Positions 21,635 through 35,318 of a stretch of 64,000 nt of DNA are shown here, piece by piece; within the stretch, counting starts at the first letter, position 1; every line of letters starts with the position of its first letter. Both the position numbers and the translations under genes were made by a program. The notes under the pieces are model-generated. The model did no database searches, was not told where the DNA came from, and worked only from the letters and a program-made list of their open reading frames with translations. Source of the stretch: Podaxis mareebaensis (taxonomy: Eukaryota > Basidiomycota > Agaricomycetes > Agaricales > Agaricaceae); NCBI GenBank assembly GCA_018524725.1, contig JAEUWP010000141.1, forward strand, positions 1 through 64,000, read 5' to 3'.

Positions 21635-24446
21635 TTAAAACGAGTTGTATTCTGCCTTCATTTCATCTGCCAGCTTTTCCGCGACAGCATAACAACCACC
21701 AGCCTGGATATCAGTTCCAAAAAGACTCCTTAGCTCTGGACTCAACGGAAATAAACGATGCATACCGTATGACCGGAGATGATAAACGGGAAAATCGAAG
21801 CATCGCACACCCTTAGTCCCTTGATCCCATATACCCTTAATTTGCTATCCACAACTCCGCCTTCCTCTCGCGGAGCCATCCTGCACGTCGTTGTCGGATG
21901 ATAAACTGTTTCGACACGATCCTTAACTAGCTCTGCAATTTCCTCGTCGGATTTGAGGTGAAGTTGATGATCGAGGTCATCACGGGTGCACGAGTGGTCG
22001 AGGTATCCTGCCAGAGGCTCGGAATGTGCGATAGCGAGAAGAGCACGGACGCCGCGAACGAGTTTCCAGAGATCTTCTGATTTTTGGAGATAACTGGAAC
22101 TAGGTCAAGTCACGTTCATAAGCGAAATCATGTCACATACTTTGGGTTGACACTCGGTTGCTGCCAGGGATCGTCAGATTTGAGAAGGACGGCACCGGTG
22201 CTTGTCGGTCTATTCAAGTAGTTATCATCACTATTGTCAAACGTGGAGCCATGATGAGTGGGTACCTGACAAGGTAACAATGGAGTGCGAAAGTGTGGAT
22301 ATCAAAGAAGATAGCACCATGTTCCTGAAGGCTGGTGTTAGTTTGTAACGCGATTTAAGCATTAGACCAACCTTATATGCGAAGGGGGTGGTAAAGAGCT
22401 CAAGGTCAGGGCTGTCTTTTGCCGACGTGCTGTCCTTCAACTGATCGGGATACCTTGAAGGAGGGAACAACTTGGGATCATCTGTGCGAATGAATGCAGC
22501 TGATTCACCAAACTAAGTATTGATATATTGTTCAGCAGACCTTTTCTTCTGTGGAGGTTAGTACTCACATTCATAGCCAAGGGACCTCCTTTGCCAAGGA
22601 CGAAATAGCGCACTACCGCACTGATGAGATTGCTTACATCTCGGAACGACCTTGGCTTCAGCCACATGGCCGATGCATTGAATCTGTCCTTGAAGTAAAG
22701 GTCCACGACAGGATGGTCAACAAGGTTCTGACCGACACCTGGATGATCAACGATGACAGAGATGTTGTTGGAATGAAGATGTTCGGCGGGTCCAACACCA
22801 GAAAGCATTAATATCTGAATTTGGTAAGCCTGAAAACATAGAATCGCAAGTGAAAGATACTAACATGAGGAGAATGGACAGCACCAGCACTAGAACGAAA
22901 AGTTAGGACGTCGCCAGTCTGGCAATGACCAAAATGACCAACTTACCAGAGGACCACATCGCGCCTAGCCCGAGCCCGATACCTCTCACCGTCCTTCTTT
23001 CTCGCGAATTCAACACCAACTGCATGAGTCTCGCCATTAACATGCTCGAAAATGATGCGTGTCACCGTTGCATTGATAGCGACAGTGAGATTCTTTCTGG
23101 AAAGCACGTCTGGTGTCAGGTAAGCAGATTCCGAAGAAACACGTTGATGCTTCTCGTCAATATAGGTCACTATAAGATTACGTTCATAGAGGATGATGAT
23201 GATAACTGTGAAGGACGCACTGATCTGTAGGATAAGAAGGGATTCAGCCAGTATGAACAAGGTCATGAGAGGATTACGCTTACCCTGCTAACGCCCATAG
23301 TACCATGTGGCCCATTGAAGTCTGGATTGAAGGGAATTCCAACATTGATACAGCTCTCAATGAATGCATGACTCGGGCTGGATACATAGTTGTTGTATCC
23401 TACACGAATAGGGCCGTTCTTTCCACGCCAAGATGCGTCGACGAGGGGATACTCGGGATGAGGTATAAACGTTTCATACTTGTTAAAGTATCTTCGGATT
23501 CGATCAACTATTGGTTTCTGAGATCTTCCGTGTCAAGACTTACCTTTGTAAATTCTTCCAAGACCACGAATCATCGCCGATTACGCGCGCCCATTCGTCG
23601 AAATCGCCGGGAGCACCATATTGAGCCCTGTGGCACAATGATCAGATAGTCGAGGCTTGAGGAATACTCGAGGTAACGTACATCTGAGCATTGATGGACG
23701 AGCCTAGGAGAGGTTAGGTATCACTTGGCGCAGATGAGGATTAAACTCACATCCACCCAACATTTTGGCTTGTACATTGTCAGCGAGGGTCTATATAGAG
23801 ACTTTTCACCCACCGCGCGGCCAAAAATTCTTCTTTCCCCTAGCGAAGATTTGAGGCTCTGTTCGGATGTTATGCACATGTTTTGAAATGAATAGTTTGC
23901 CAAACATAGATGGTGTACGACTCTGCACAAGAGCGGTACCACTGGAAAATGTCGGCTCTCCGTAATGCAAGCATATCACCCAGACTCACCTTCCTCCTGC
24001 TTCGAGCAACAACACACGAATGTTAGGGTCTTCACTCAATCTTGCCGCAAGGGCACATCCGGACGTCCCTGACCGACAACTTGAGCAAACCGCCATCGCA
24101 AAGACCGACGCCAGGGCCATACCTCCACCGACGACAATCACATCGTATGTATTCCACAGTTCCTTGAGTTCGCTGGTGCTACCAACCTACTGAGGGCCTG
24201 AGCTGATATAAACACATGCCTCAGCAAGACTCATACCTTATTGAGGTTCTCGACGTAATACCCTCCGCCAGTGGTGCGCTTAATGGTCCTGATGCGCAAA
24301 TACTGAAGAATAAGTGCGAGCAACCCTCCAGATGCAAGAAAGAGTCGGGTACGCGGTGAGAGCGCCGCCAGATACTTGGAGACAGATTCGAGGACTGGGA
24401 CCGAAGGTAGAGGGAGGGATCCCGCGGCTACATTGTGAATGGACAT
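21635..24446 (-). CDS. GMC-family FAD oxidoreductase 1, N-terminally membrane-anchored
   Basis: GMC enzymes are FAD-dependent oxidases or dehydrogenases of alcohols and sugars; in mushrooms the aryl-alcohol oxidase group supplies hydrogen peroxide. ATG 24446 starts a protein with one hydrophobic segment ([15 protein letters not shown]), so it is probably membrane-anchored. After two introns comes the FAD-binding [22 protein letters not shown]. Other family parts are [26 protein letters not shown]...[15 protein letters not shown], the C-terminal active-site block [20 protein letters not shown] and [11 protein letters not shown]. The last exon ends [15 protein letters not shown] before the stop at 21635. 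About ten short introns interrupt it. It is a paralogue of the gene at 44810-47546. The substrate cannot be told from sequence. Confidence 0.88.
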
Positions 24447-25660
24447 GGCAAGTGGCAACAACCACGTTGGTTTAGCAGATGAGTATGGACGCGTCGGAGA
24501 GTATGTCTCCTGGCAGTCTTACTTCCCTTGGAACACTCTCGCTGGCACAGGCTGGTACGCTGCGTCGTCGTGACCAAGATAGAGAGACGCTTGGAAATTG
24601 GCCTAGGTGTTCTTTATAGCAAGACGGCGCGTTGATTGAGGTTGATTTTGAGGGACCATGAGAACGATACGAACCACATAAGGAACGACAAAGGTTATGT
24701 TATCGGACATGCTACTGTCATGATCACCTGAGAGGTCAGCAGGGCGACGGAATTCCATATTCACCGCCTGTGGCTGGGTAAAAATTAGGGCGCAACAAAC
24801 CACATCACCAAGGACAACAAACTGGCATCTAGTGCTCCTAGCAATTGCAACCGGGTCTTCCAGACTCTCTTCCAGATCTATTGATGAATTGAAGGTTGCC
24901 CAGGTTCACAAGTGACAGAAGGTGATGCCAATGATGTCTGGGAAAGCAAAAGTCGTGGGAGTTCTTCAATAGCACCCTTCATGTGATTCTACTACGACGC
25001 GGCGCGGCGCCTATCCCTAGATGCTACTAGACTTCGATTCTTCAATACTGCTCATGACGTTCAACGACGTCCCGCCTCAAGTTCAAAGTCAACCTAAGCC
25101 AGTATCCTATGTACAAATAGAACGTTATGGGTGTCCATTGGATTCTCATCCGTCCAGCTCACGTCGTTCAGATCCGTACCCCTCCAAATCCAGGGCTTCT
25201 GCCGGATGGTGATTTAAGGGTCTGGTAACGTCTTCCCAGATTGGCCAGCTGGCCTTTGCCTTCACTTTTCTGCATTCAGATAAACAGATAAAAGCAGTCT
25301 CCGGATCAATAATCCATATCATGAGGGAACTGGAATTACCCGCCATCATCCGAGCTAAGCACAACCTCAACGTTTGAAGGAGCTTTATAAACGGAACCAA
25401 AAAAAAAAAACAGCGTTTCATCAAGGGACCCCTCGTTGTTAACAGCTCGGAGAATCTAACGTATGTTGAGGCGGACCCGAAATGGCACCGTTTCAGCCAC
25501 AGTTCTTCCCAGTCCTCTAGCTTCAATCACACCAAGATGCGGCTTGTTCCTGGAGCGAAGCCGTAATCCTGACTAAATCCATCCGTAATGCCCGGCAGCC
25601 ATAAGGTCTATAAACACTTTCATCAAGAGTGCATCGGACTTGATCTTCCTCTTCCCCATC
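24447..25660. other. Intergenic, no gene recognised
   Basis: This must hold the promoters of the divergent GMC gene and the membrane-protein gene. A 126-codon minus-strand frame at 25146-25526 has no known domain and includes an A10 run; I regard it as spurious. Confidence 0.4.
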
Positions 25661-26909
25661 ATGGCTCCCTCGTATATGTCGGAGAAACAATTCATCAACG
25701 AAAAGTCATTCCTCTACGGCGCCTTTCTCTCTGCTATCTCTTATGGGATCGTCGCTACACTTGCAACGATATGCCTTAGCATATTGTGGGCAAAACGAGT
25801 GCCTATTCGACATCGACGAGTCCAATTCACATATGTTATCCTGCTGTTCACGCTGAGCACCTTGGCCATGGGGTTTGAAGTTAGGATCATACAAGCCGGA
25901 TTCCTTGAGCAACGAGATTTCAACGGCGGGACTGCCGGATATCCTGGCCCAGCCGCCTATCTGGGGAAGAACCTCGACCATGCTCTCCCGATCGAATTCA
26001 AAGCGTGGATGGCATGTCTCGTTATCACAAACTGGTTCTGTGACAGTATACTGGTACGTTACCTCCAGCGCCCGCCTCCCCCAATACTAACTAGACCAGC
26101 TCTGGCGCTGCATGGTTCTCTACCAAGATAATCGGTTCTGGCCAATATTCTTCAAGTTCCTCCCAGCCGGCCTGCTTACCGCCTCTTTCGGTATGTCATT
26201 CCTGCTATCCTCATAAGAAGACAAAGTAACAGAACAACTTTCAGTCAGCGGCATTCTTCACCTCATCCAAATCACAGCGCCAGAAACCTCCTCCTGGGCA
26301 ACCGCCAACCTCCCTTTCAACTTCACAATCCTCTATGGCATCGTCGCCCTCCTCGTCAACATCACACTAACGACCATGATCGCCGTCCGTCTGTACATCC
26401 ACCGCCGTCGTGCCATCCATGCCCTCGGTTCTGGCCACGGCAATGATTTCACCGGTATCATCGCGATGTTGATCGAATCAGCCGTCCTCGTTGACATTGT
26501 TGTGATTTCTTTCCTGGTTCCATATGCAATGCGTCATTGGTTCTGCAACATCATGATTCAACCTCTCATTCAAGTACAAGTAAGTCACCCCAGAGACACT
26601 GATCACCGAAATTCAATCCTAACCGGAAACTAGGCAATCGCACCCCTGCTCATAATCTACCGCGTCGCACAAGGCAAAGCCTGGTCATCCTCAACCCAAC
26701 ACTCCCTCTCAAGCTCCAGTCAAAATCGCAATCCCATTCTGGGCCACCACCGACGCTCATCATCTCAATTGCCCATCATCCACATCACATGCGCTCAAGC
26801 GGGTATGGAACTAGGCCACCGTCCATCAGACTCTAGTTCCAGTATCCCTTATAATTACCTCCCTAGATCGGCCTCGGCATCAAAGTTCGAATCCGGTATC
26901 CTGGCTTGA
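25661..26909 (+). CDS. Seven-helix integral membrane protein, Agaricomycete family, copy 1
   Basis: A polytopic membrane protein of unknown function. Hydrophobic segments alternate with short loops: FLYGAFLSAISYGIVATLATICLS (cut here at segment level), a second before GFEVRIIQAG, ACLVITNWFCDSILLWRCMVLY, PAGLLTASF, TILYGIVALLVNITLTTMIAV and ESAVLVDIVVISFLVPY. The cytoplasmic C-terminal start APLLIIYRVAQGKAWS is a recurring mark of this family, followed by a Ser-rich tail. ATG 25661 is the first methionine before the first helix. Introns are at 26054-26099, about 26190-26245 and about 26580-26634. The topology suggests a receptor-like protein but no ligand-binding or G-protein motif can be named. 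Two relatives lie at 32224-33533 and 36245-37487. Confidence 0.78.
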
Positions 26910-28584
26910 CGCCCTCTGGGGTCAAGCGACAAGGAGGGACTCGGATAAAACACGCGAGAGCTCCACGGGCGCATATGCGTACGAACTCGTCTCGACACGC
27001 GAAGCTTGGAATTCGGCCGAGTCGGATATGAACTAAGGTTAACGTTAGTTGTTGGCTTCATGTCTTCCCCAAGCGCCTCAAGTTGCTTCGCCAAACGTCA
27101 CCCTACATCATCGGAATCCTCATCAAACCACAAAGGATCCGCCTTCGGAGATATCGAGACTCCATATACCCAATGCCGAACAATATCCAACCTTCGATGA
27201 CACCCAGTGGTGCATTGTCCAAGTTCGTTGTATTGGCATTTCACTAGATGCTACTTTGCTATTCAATACCCAGTATTCAATACGGAGTCATAACTCAATA
27301 TGGGCTTTGGCGCCTTACGATGCTTATTTCTTCCGGCGAGACATGTGCCGCATAGTCAGCTAATTTTGGTACGGCGCAAGACAACATATGCTGGATCCGG
27401 GAGGCTGTACGTGACTGATACACTATGTTAGTCTGGGTTGCTCATACATTTGCTCATCTCTTCAAGTATAGAGCTGTAGAGCTGTAAGAATGACGTATCA
27501 GACCCATGAGTCGGTCTCTGTACCCGCAGCGCGTTTTAAGTCCCTGATGAGCTTTGCCAAAAATGTACACAAGACATTACATGTATCCCATGCTCTCTCA
27601 AAATGCAGGATACTATCCCAAATAGATCGTATGAATATGCCATTCACTTTGTTACAATAAGAAAGGCACAGAACTAGGTATACGAAAACCCATTATACGC
27701 TCTATGGATCTACAGTAAGCACCCCTCAAGGCGTTTGTGAGTCAATAAAATTCGTGATTAAGCCTAAAAAGAATCATAATAATCCATCATCTTGTGAAAT
27801 GGGGAACTGGGACTAATAATACTATCAAGGAGAAATTAAGTGGAGAAAAAAATTGCCGATCGGTGAGAAGCGGTGTCGGATTTGGAGGAAGGGGGAGTCA
27901 TGACGGGGTGGAGGTGCAGGTAATGGGTATACATATGTGTACCAAAACCATATTGAGAGTGTGATAGCACCAGGTCAAAAAAAAAAGAAGAAAAGGAACC
28001 CTGGATGAAAGGGATGGCCAGGGTTGGACGGAGGGACGCCAAAATATGTTCAGAAGTAATCAACCATCCGGCTCCCCGATGGGAACAAGAGGGAAATGGA
28101 AACGTCAAACAACAGTGAGGATAAGGTGGTTGATAGTGAGCTAATGGGATGACAATCAATAATAACACATAGTGGGGGCAGGAAAGGGGAGTGCCGATGG
28201 GGAAGTAATAAGACAGGCCCGAACTACTAAAACCTAAGGTAGGTGTGAAGAACTGCTATACAGGGAAAATGGAGCGAACTAATTGGTTTGAATTTGAGGT
28301 GATCGAGCAAAAGGGTGGAGGGAGGGTAAAATAACAAGCGGGAAGGGTGTCGTTGAGCACGTTACAAACGACGGCGACGGCGGATTAGAAAGAATCCATT
28401 TTCGACACAGATCGTCCGAATCCACATACAACGAGAACCAGATAAAAAGGAGGGGTGCACCGGGAATTTAAACAACACAAAGGACCAAAGGAACTAACGA
28501 CGCACCGCTCACACCGAACTTCCATAGGAATAAAAAAAGAGGCAAAAAAAATAAAGAACCCAGAGACGACACAGGGGGATGGTG
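26910..28584. other. Intergenic, AT-rich, no gene recognised
   Basis: The stretch lies between two convergent genes and should hold both 3' UTRs. Only short frames without domain signals are seen. Polypurine-rich stretches occur at 27,960-28,130 and 28,300-28,560. Confidence 0.4.
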
Positions 28585-31080
28585 CTATGCGCTTCCCTGT
28601 TGTATATGTCCCGTGTGTGAGTGTGTCTGCGGAGTCGCCACTGACGCCCGTTTCTGCTTCTTTGTCAATCTTGACCTCTCCTTCTCCCTTTCAGGAGCGG
28701 AACCCGTAACATTGACGTTCGGATTTGAACCAGTGGCTCCAGATTCTGCACCTCGCCGTCTTGACGAAGGTAATGTACGACTTCTTGTGACACTCACCTG
28801 TCCTCCCAACGAGAAGACGGGCGAGGTCGGGCTATCACCACCGGCTGACATATCACCCTCCTCTAGAGCTCCATACAGTCCTGCTTCTGGTGCATATAGT
28901 CAGCAAGTCTATCCGCAGCGCACAGAGGAATACCAACCTCCTCGCTCTAGCGTTGTTCTCCGCCGTATCATCTTGATTCTTTCATGTTCTTTCTCAATAT
29001 CTCTATCCGACATTGGCACTCCTACGCTGCTCCAACCTCGGTCATCTTCCGAGGCGCCCTGTCCCCAATTAATATGTCCAGTCCCACTCTCAGGATGTCT
29101 TGAGCTAGGTGATGCCGCACGACTTGGATACCGTGAGTGATCATATGCGGAAGGTGGTACCCCTGCATTACCGGGCAGCGGCGGTGACACGAGCGACGGG
29201 TTTGGAGCTGGCGTATCCAACATGAACCAATCCTGATGCGCGATCAAGAACTCTAGTACCCTCTGGCTCAGTGCGTGCTCATGAGGGGACATTTCGTGTG
29301 ACGGATGCGATAATATTCCCGGCCTGAAAATTACTGCAAGATCTAGGAGGTGGCCTGTCAGGTGGAGGGTACCCAGGATGCGATGGAACATACTTTGAGC
29401 AGTCATCAAATTCTTGTCACTCTTCCGTGCGAAGACAGACAACAAATCCAGCACATAAAGGAGAAGATACTGATTCGCTGGTGGCATTTGGCGAATTAGG
29501 GACTTGTACTCCGCAATAACGGCGTCTTGGTTGTGAGGTTCCCTGGCTAACAGAAGATAATAGACTAGATCAGGTCGCGTGCTATCCTTAAAGAGGCAAC
29601 CAACTCACCCAAGGCATCCCTAAACTGATGAGATGATGCAAGGATCACCCAAACATTAGACCTCGGAGAGCTCGGTAGGCCAAGTCAGAGACGTACTTTG
29701 TGATACAATCTGTGGGGTATAACAGGTTCCTGTCGTCAAGGGTGAGGCTAGCACGCGGCAAAGTAACGCGTCGTACGCACTGGCATCTGGGTGAGATATC
29801 TGCGGAAGACACTTGCAACGTCATGGGTAGTATAGGTCTCCTGTTTCCAGTCAAGATTTTTCCCATACTAGGGGAATGTTGACCGACAGGGAGGAGGTTC
29901 CGAACAAATCAATAGAGGCAATGACAGAGGGGGGAATGAAAACTGACTTTGGGGGGTGTCTCGAACGCTAGTTGCAGCTCGCGCATACGCTTGTTTGACC
30001 CATTGACGCGGAAAGTGCCAGGTACCTCCGTTGCTATAGAAGAGTCTGGTCAGATGGTTCGGGATAAGCATCATGACAAAGAGTCCCGACCATTCTCCTT
30101 GAGATACAGCCCACTACGACAAGCATTTAGAGACGTGAGTCACTCTGATAGAGAGCGCAGTAGACGGACCACTTTGCAACAACGACTGGTACATATCCCC
30201 AAACATATAAATCTCCGTTTTGGTTGGCAGTCGATATAGGCACAGACGCGTATTTGAGGCTTTCGATGAGTGGTTTGCCAAAGACGGGGTGATCTGCTGG
30301 AGACCCTGGAGCGTGGACGTTAGTTAGGTATGGGAATATGCTTTCGTTGGAGCAGGAGGTGGATAAAGCCAAAGGTAACGGGCGGCATTGACCGCGAGCG
30401 AAGATGGAGCCGGGGTAGAAAGACAAAAAATGGGAGAGCAATACCGAGAGACCAGAACAGTGGGAGATGACACACCTTTCTCGTATTCGCGGACGTATTG
30501 GTTATCTTTTTTCGCGCGCTGCACGAATGTAAAGTGGTTCCACCAGGCCTTGAGGCTTGCCTTTGTGGGGGCAGGGGTGGGCTGGTGGAGATGTGGGTTC
30601 TGAGGGTGTGCGGAGAGCATGGGAGGATGTGGTTGAACGGAAGAGGGATGGAGAGCGTTGAGGGAAGAGGGATGGAGAGCGTTGAGGGAAGAGGGATCAG
30701 CGGAAGGAGGTGGGTGGGAAGGGGGCTGATTGGGAAATGGAGGGTGTGGGATGTTGGGGGTGGATGTGAGGGTGGTGTGGGGAGAGTTGTTGTTAGAGCG
30801 GGTAGTTATTGAAGGGTCGGAAAGAGCAGAGGGATGATTGTCGTTCAGAGTATTTATAACGCCGACCCCCTGGGCAAGAGCCGTCCGCGCTGTCGGCAGG
30901 GAAGGATCAACTGGGATTGCACTTTCTGCAACAGTGGTCTGCGCAGGTTTGGGGCCGCGCTTGAATAACGCAGCGAGTTTGCGGGTCGGCGTCGGCTTGG
31001 ACGATGAGGAGGGCGGAAGAGCCAGGATAGAGGACGGAGGGACGGAGAGGAGACGGTGGATGGTGGTCGAGAGATATCCT
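28585..31080 (-). CDS. Rho GTPase-activating protein (RhoGAP, SAC7-like)
   Basis: RhoGAPs switch off Rho-family GTPases that control actin and the cell wall. The minus strand reads a Pro/Ser-rich N-terminus with KPTPTRKLAALFKRG, then LKAWWNHFTFVQRAKKDN, VFGKPLIESLKYASV, and YVWGYVPVVVAKW. The GAP core follows with arginine finger GTFRVNGSNKRMRELQ, YTTHDVASVFRRYLTQMP, QYLLLYVLDLLSVFARKSD, then LAVIFRPGILSHPSHEMS and VLEFLIAHQDWFMLD. The C-terminal tail is Ser/Arg/Thr-rich and ends at 28585. At least six short introns are needed. The N-terminal frame is open from a stop near 31085 without an ATG before the conserved part, so a first coding exon further upstream is likely and the 5' border given here is not the true start. 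A 24-bp direct repeat at 30642-30695 encodes a repeated octapeptide (LNALHPSS). Confidence 0.88.
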
Positions 31081-32223
31081 ACTCTTCAAGCTTCAGCCAG
31101 CAGACGGCCACACAACTCCAAACTCCACATCTCTATATCACTTTCCATTTCAAATTCCGTTGACGCCTCTCTCCCCCATCTCGCACATCACCCCGGCCAC
31201 TGCCGCAGTCGTCTACTCTGGTTTCCCCGTTGTTTTCTGTCCAAGCAACCATCAATATCCGTCTCCTGTCAGCTCAGTTGCCCAGGTCACATCGAATATT
31301 CTGCAGTTCCTCTCGAAGTATCCGGATATGGTCTTGTACTTCAAATTACATCCTGTACCTCTGTTCCCGACGAACTGCACCTTATGTTGCTATATACCGA
31401 CAGCACTGGCATTGTTACACATTCTTGCTTGACACCTGATCTCTCCCTCTAACTGCGAAAGCACGCCCGAGACCTCGTGTTCCAATGCTCAAACAGCACA
31501 CCACACATATCCCATTTTGGGACATCTTTTTTCTCACTGTCCTTCGTTTCCTTGTCGCCTCCAGCTGCCTTGCCTGCGGAAGCACTGAATTGTCCTATTT
31601 ACTCATAACGGCCTCGTTGACCCGTAATGAGCCCCAACACTGCCACATGGAGCAGCTCCGTTGGTCCGTGTCCGAAGACTACTGCAAGTTACAACAATGC
31701 TCACCCCGCGTCATGCGCCGATCCTTCGATCCTCCGGGTCCGCGAGATACATTCAGTCGACATGCTCGATGCTGCATTCGCAACCCGTAGCCTCCAGTCC
31801 TCAGTCCGAGCTCCACTCCGTCTGAGCATCCGGCAACGCTTTAGAGCATGACACTAAAAATAGTCCAGAGCACAGCCCGTGCCGAGCTTCTCGACGACTA
31901 CGCCAATATATATGCGGCTTAGCTCACCAAGTACGAAGTTCGTTTGTTCACTTGCACATACTCTTTAAAGCTGCTCCTAAGGCACGAACATCAAGGGAGT
32001 TCTATTGTGTTCTTTCATAATGGAGGTTCTAGGTTAATGTCCCTCCGAGGGAAGTACCCCCGTCTTCATTCCCGAAGCAACTAGAATGGCATTACAATGA
32101 TAATGATTTATCTATGAGTCAACGAGAGCAGACGGGTGCGCATTACGTGTGCTCAACAAGATTACTAGAATACCTCAGCTAAATATGCTTCTCGAGACCT
32201 GTGCCCAACCTATCGTCACCGTT
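31081..32223. other. Intergenic; probably includes the first RhoGAP exon
   Basis: The missing start of the RhoGAP gene should lie in the first few hundred bases, for example near the ATGs read on the minus strand at about 31130-31155. The rest shows no supported gene. Confidence 0.35.
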
Positions 32224-33533
32224 CTATCCTGGTGCTTCGGCCATTGATATGATCGATGACGCCTCCTGATCAATACTACACATATCGGTATTCACTGCTT
32301 CTCTCCCAACCTCACGGCCCCCATCAGAGCTGGGCTCGAGCCCAAGCACCCCCATATCTCCCCTGGGAACATTCGCAAAAGTTGGCATCGTAAGCGTCCG
32401 AGCCACAGCGCTCGACCAAGCCTTCCTGCTTGTTATTTGATACGTAAGGAGCAGAGGAGATAGGACCTATAAGTGACCCCAAATATTTAGCACCACTGCT
32501 CCAACTGCGGCGCATATGTCATATCCCAGCTTAAAACGCTCACCTGAATTTGTGTTAACAAAAATGGTACCGCCGCTATCAAAGGTGATTTCACAGACAA
32601 GGTCACCATGAAAAATATGCCCAATGACGACAGTAGTCCGGCAGATTCAGCAAGCATAGCGGCTATGCTCGTGTACTCGAGGTGGAACCGCTTTCCGATC
32701 GCCTTTTGTACGACCCAGCGATAGACCATCAAGCGAGCGATGATAAGGCCTGTAAGCGACCATGATAATACAATGGCAATTACTCCCCAGATCATAGTCC
32801 AATTCTGAGAAGCCCAGAACTTTGAGAGCTTCGAGGGGGCGATAGCTTGGATCACAAATATGATCCCAGTAGCTGGGTTGCAGGGGACCGGCTCCGATCA
32901 GACGGCAAGTAGGAGCAATAGCATAAGTATACTTGCCTACCGATGCTGACAACAAACAGAATGGCAATACCATGACCACCATCCACAGTGGAACCCGGCT
33001 ACAAACCGGATGAGCCCCTAGCGAAGATCTATAAATGACCATACAACGCCATGTCTGTAAATAAACATAATCTCATCGATTAGAACTGGGCTCAAAGCAA
33101 AGAGAAAATCTCCGCAACTTACCAGCAACCCAGCAGCACAACAATGGCAAACGATAAGAATGATATATCCCGTTTCGAGGGTCGTGATACGCCCAAACAC
33201 ATTATCGTAAAGATAAAACGAAGGGCCGCCTGAAAGTTTTCGAAACTCCACGAACGCCCTTTCTTCGATTATAACCTCTAATACCATGCTCGCGGTCGCA
33301 AAACCGAACATGACGAGGGTATAGCCAAGCGAGAATATGTCCCAGAGATACCGAGTACGGTCTATCGTAGAACTTTCTCCTTTGACGAAAACTCGACGGT
33401 AGAGGAGATTAACACATGCGACGACAAGCACCAAGTTGATGCCGTAGCCAATGCTAGTAAGAATGATGCCATAGAACCAGTACCTCTCGCTCTTTTGGAC
33501 AAATTGTGAGTTTGAGAAGTCGAGGGGAGGCAT
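32224..33533 (-). CDS. Seven-helix integral membrane protein, copy 2
   Basis: A relative of the protein at 25661-26909. ATG 33533 precedes ERYWFYGIILTSIGYGINLVL, the counterpart of the first helix region in copy 1. Later hydrophobic segments include TGYIILIVCHCCAAGLL, then a WRCMVIYR-type loop, WMVVMVLPFCLLS, IWGVIAIVLSWSLTGLIIA and the block ESAGLLSSLGIFFMVTL. The last exon starts with a TYQITSRKAWSSAVA-like stretch equal to the IIYRVAQGKAWS mark of copy 1, and ends at the stop 32224. At least four short introns are needed; their exact borders were judged by frame and conservation. Function unknown. Confidence 0.72.
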
Positions 33534-34545
33534 CGAGTGAGGTTTGTAGTGCGTTTGTCCTTCGAAAGCATTCCGTTATATACATGGACTCCGAGCGCAT
33601 GGGAAGCCTATGACGTCTAGCAAGGGCACGAGCCCCCGGGCGGATTGCTCCTCCATCCTGCAATATGCACACGGACAATGTCGCCCAATGTTTCGCCGCT
33701 GTCATAGGGTACCTAAGAATAATGATCCCTCTGTCGGGATGGGATGTCACGCGAGCACCAGTGGCTGCGCGCTGAACGGCAGGGCAAAGAATTGGGCTCT
33801 CATTGAACCGGTGTCCTTACATCCCAGTTAAAAAAAACCAAGCACGTACAGCTTCCTTGAAGGTTTCGGTTAGGCCTTCTGTAATCCTCCTCGTCGATAT
33901 AACCAAATCTCCAATTTTCTGGCCTATCAATATTCTATTATTACACGCATAAGATTCTGCAAGAGAATAGCAGAAATTTTCACCGTGGGGTGTAGGGTCC
34001 GCAGACTCATCAATGGTATGGAAGAGAAGGACACATATTGCAGTATCTATACAGCCTTGAAAGCTTGAACAGTGGTAAGACCTTTTGATGGATTGCAGGA
34101 TGTGCGGGTACAGTTGTCAGAGAAATCCGAAACTTGTTAGAACTTCTTTAAAATTTTTTTTCAACAATCTGTAACACAGTGCTCGATCGCAGTCCGCGGC
34201 TCTAGGTTACACTAGTGCTGTATATTGTATGGTAGAGGGATAAGAAAAGGTCTTTGTAGGTTTTCTAAGTCTGAGACATTGTGTCCAAGGCTCCTGGTTC
34301 ATAAGCGAGTGAGGCGTATGTCAGCGGGTGGTCGGGCATCAGCAAAACATCCAAAAGATGTTATTGACTTGGAGACCTTAAGAAACTCTGACATCATTTT
34401 GTGCATATCAGATACTTAGAAAATGTTGGCTCTGAGAATACCAAGCAAATGAATTCATGTACTGAAATTACCAGATAAAAAACATCCTTGTGAGATATTG
34501 CCTAACTGGGTAAAAGCATGTTGGTGAGATGACCAGCATGTTACC
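33534..34545. other. Intergenic up to the assembly gap
   Basis: No supported gene. A 64-codon frame at 34225-34419 has no recognised domain. The left half of the hAT transposon, if it exists, would be in the following gap or within this stretch, but I could not find a left terminal repeat matching the right end. Confidence 0.35.
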
Positions 34546-35318
34546 NNNNNNNNNNNNNNNNNNNNNNNNNNNNNNNNNNNNNNNNNNNNNNNNNNNNNNN
34601 NNNNNNNNNNNNNNNNNNNNNNNNNNNNNNNNNNNNNNNNNNNNNNNNNNNNNNNNNNNNNNNNNNNNNNNNNNNNNNNNNNNNNNNNNNNNNNNNNNNN
34701 NNNNNNNNNNNNNNNNNNNNNNNNNNNNNNNNNNNNNNNNNNNNNNNNNNNNNNNNNNNNNNNNNNNNNNNNNNNNNNNNNNNNNNNNNNNNNNNNNNNN
34801 NNNNNNNNNNNNNNNNNNNNNNNNNNNNNNNNNNNNNNNNNNNNNNNNNNNNNNNNNNNNNNNNNNNNNNNNNNNNNNNNNNNNNNNNNNNNNNNNNNNN
34901 NNNNNNNNNNNNNNNNNNNNNNNNNNNNNNNNNNNNNNNNNNNNNNNNNNNNNNNNNNNNNNNNNNNNNNNNNNNNNNNNNNNNNNNNNNNNNNNNNNNN
35001 NNNNNNNNNNNNNNNNNNNNNNNNNNNNNNNNNNNNNNNNNNNNNNNNNNNNNNNNNNNNNNNNNNNNNNNNNNNNNNNNNNNNNNNNNNNNNNNNNNNN
35101 NNNNNNNNNNNNNNNNNNNNNNNNNNNNNNNNNNNNNNNNNNNNNNNNNNNNNNNNNNNNNNNNNNNNNNNNNNNNNNNNNNNNNNNNNNNNNNNNNNNN
35201 NNNNNNNNNNNNNNNNNNNNNNNNNNNNNNNNNNNNNNNNNNNNNNNNNNNNNNNNNNNNNNNNNNNNNNNNNNNNNNNNNNNNNNNNNNNNNNNNNNNN
35301 NNNNNNNNNNNNNNNNNN
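34546..35318. other. Assembly gap (773 N)
   Basis: An unbroken run of N joins two contigs. Any open frame drawn across it is an artefact. The gap abuts a transposase fragment, which is a common reason for such breaks. Confidence 1.

Noticed and set aside
28613..29140. Plus-strand frame of 175 codons
   Set aside because: Antisense to the C-terminal part of the RhoGAP gene; reflects its codon bias.
30838..31452. Plus-strand frame of 204 codons
   Set aside because: Antisense to the RhoGAP N-terminus and its upstream region, without domain signals.
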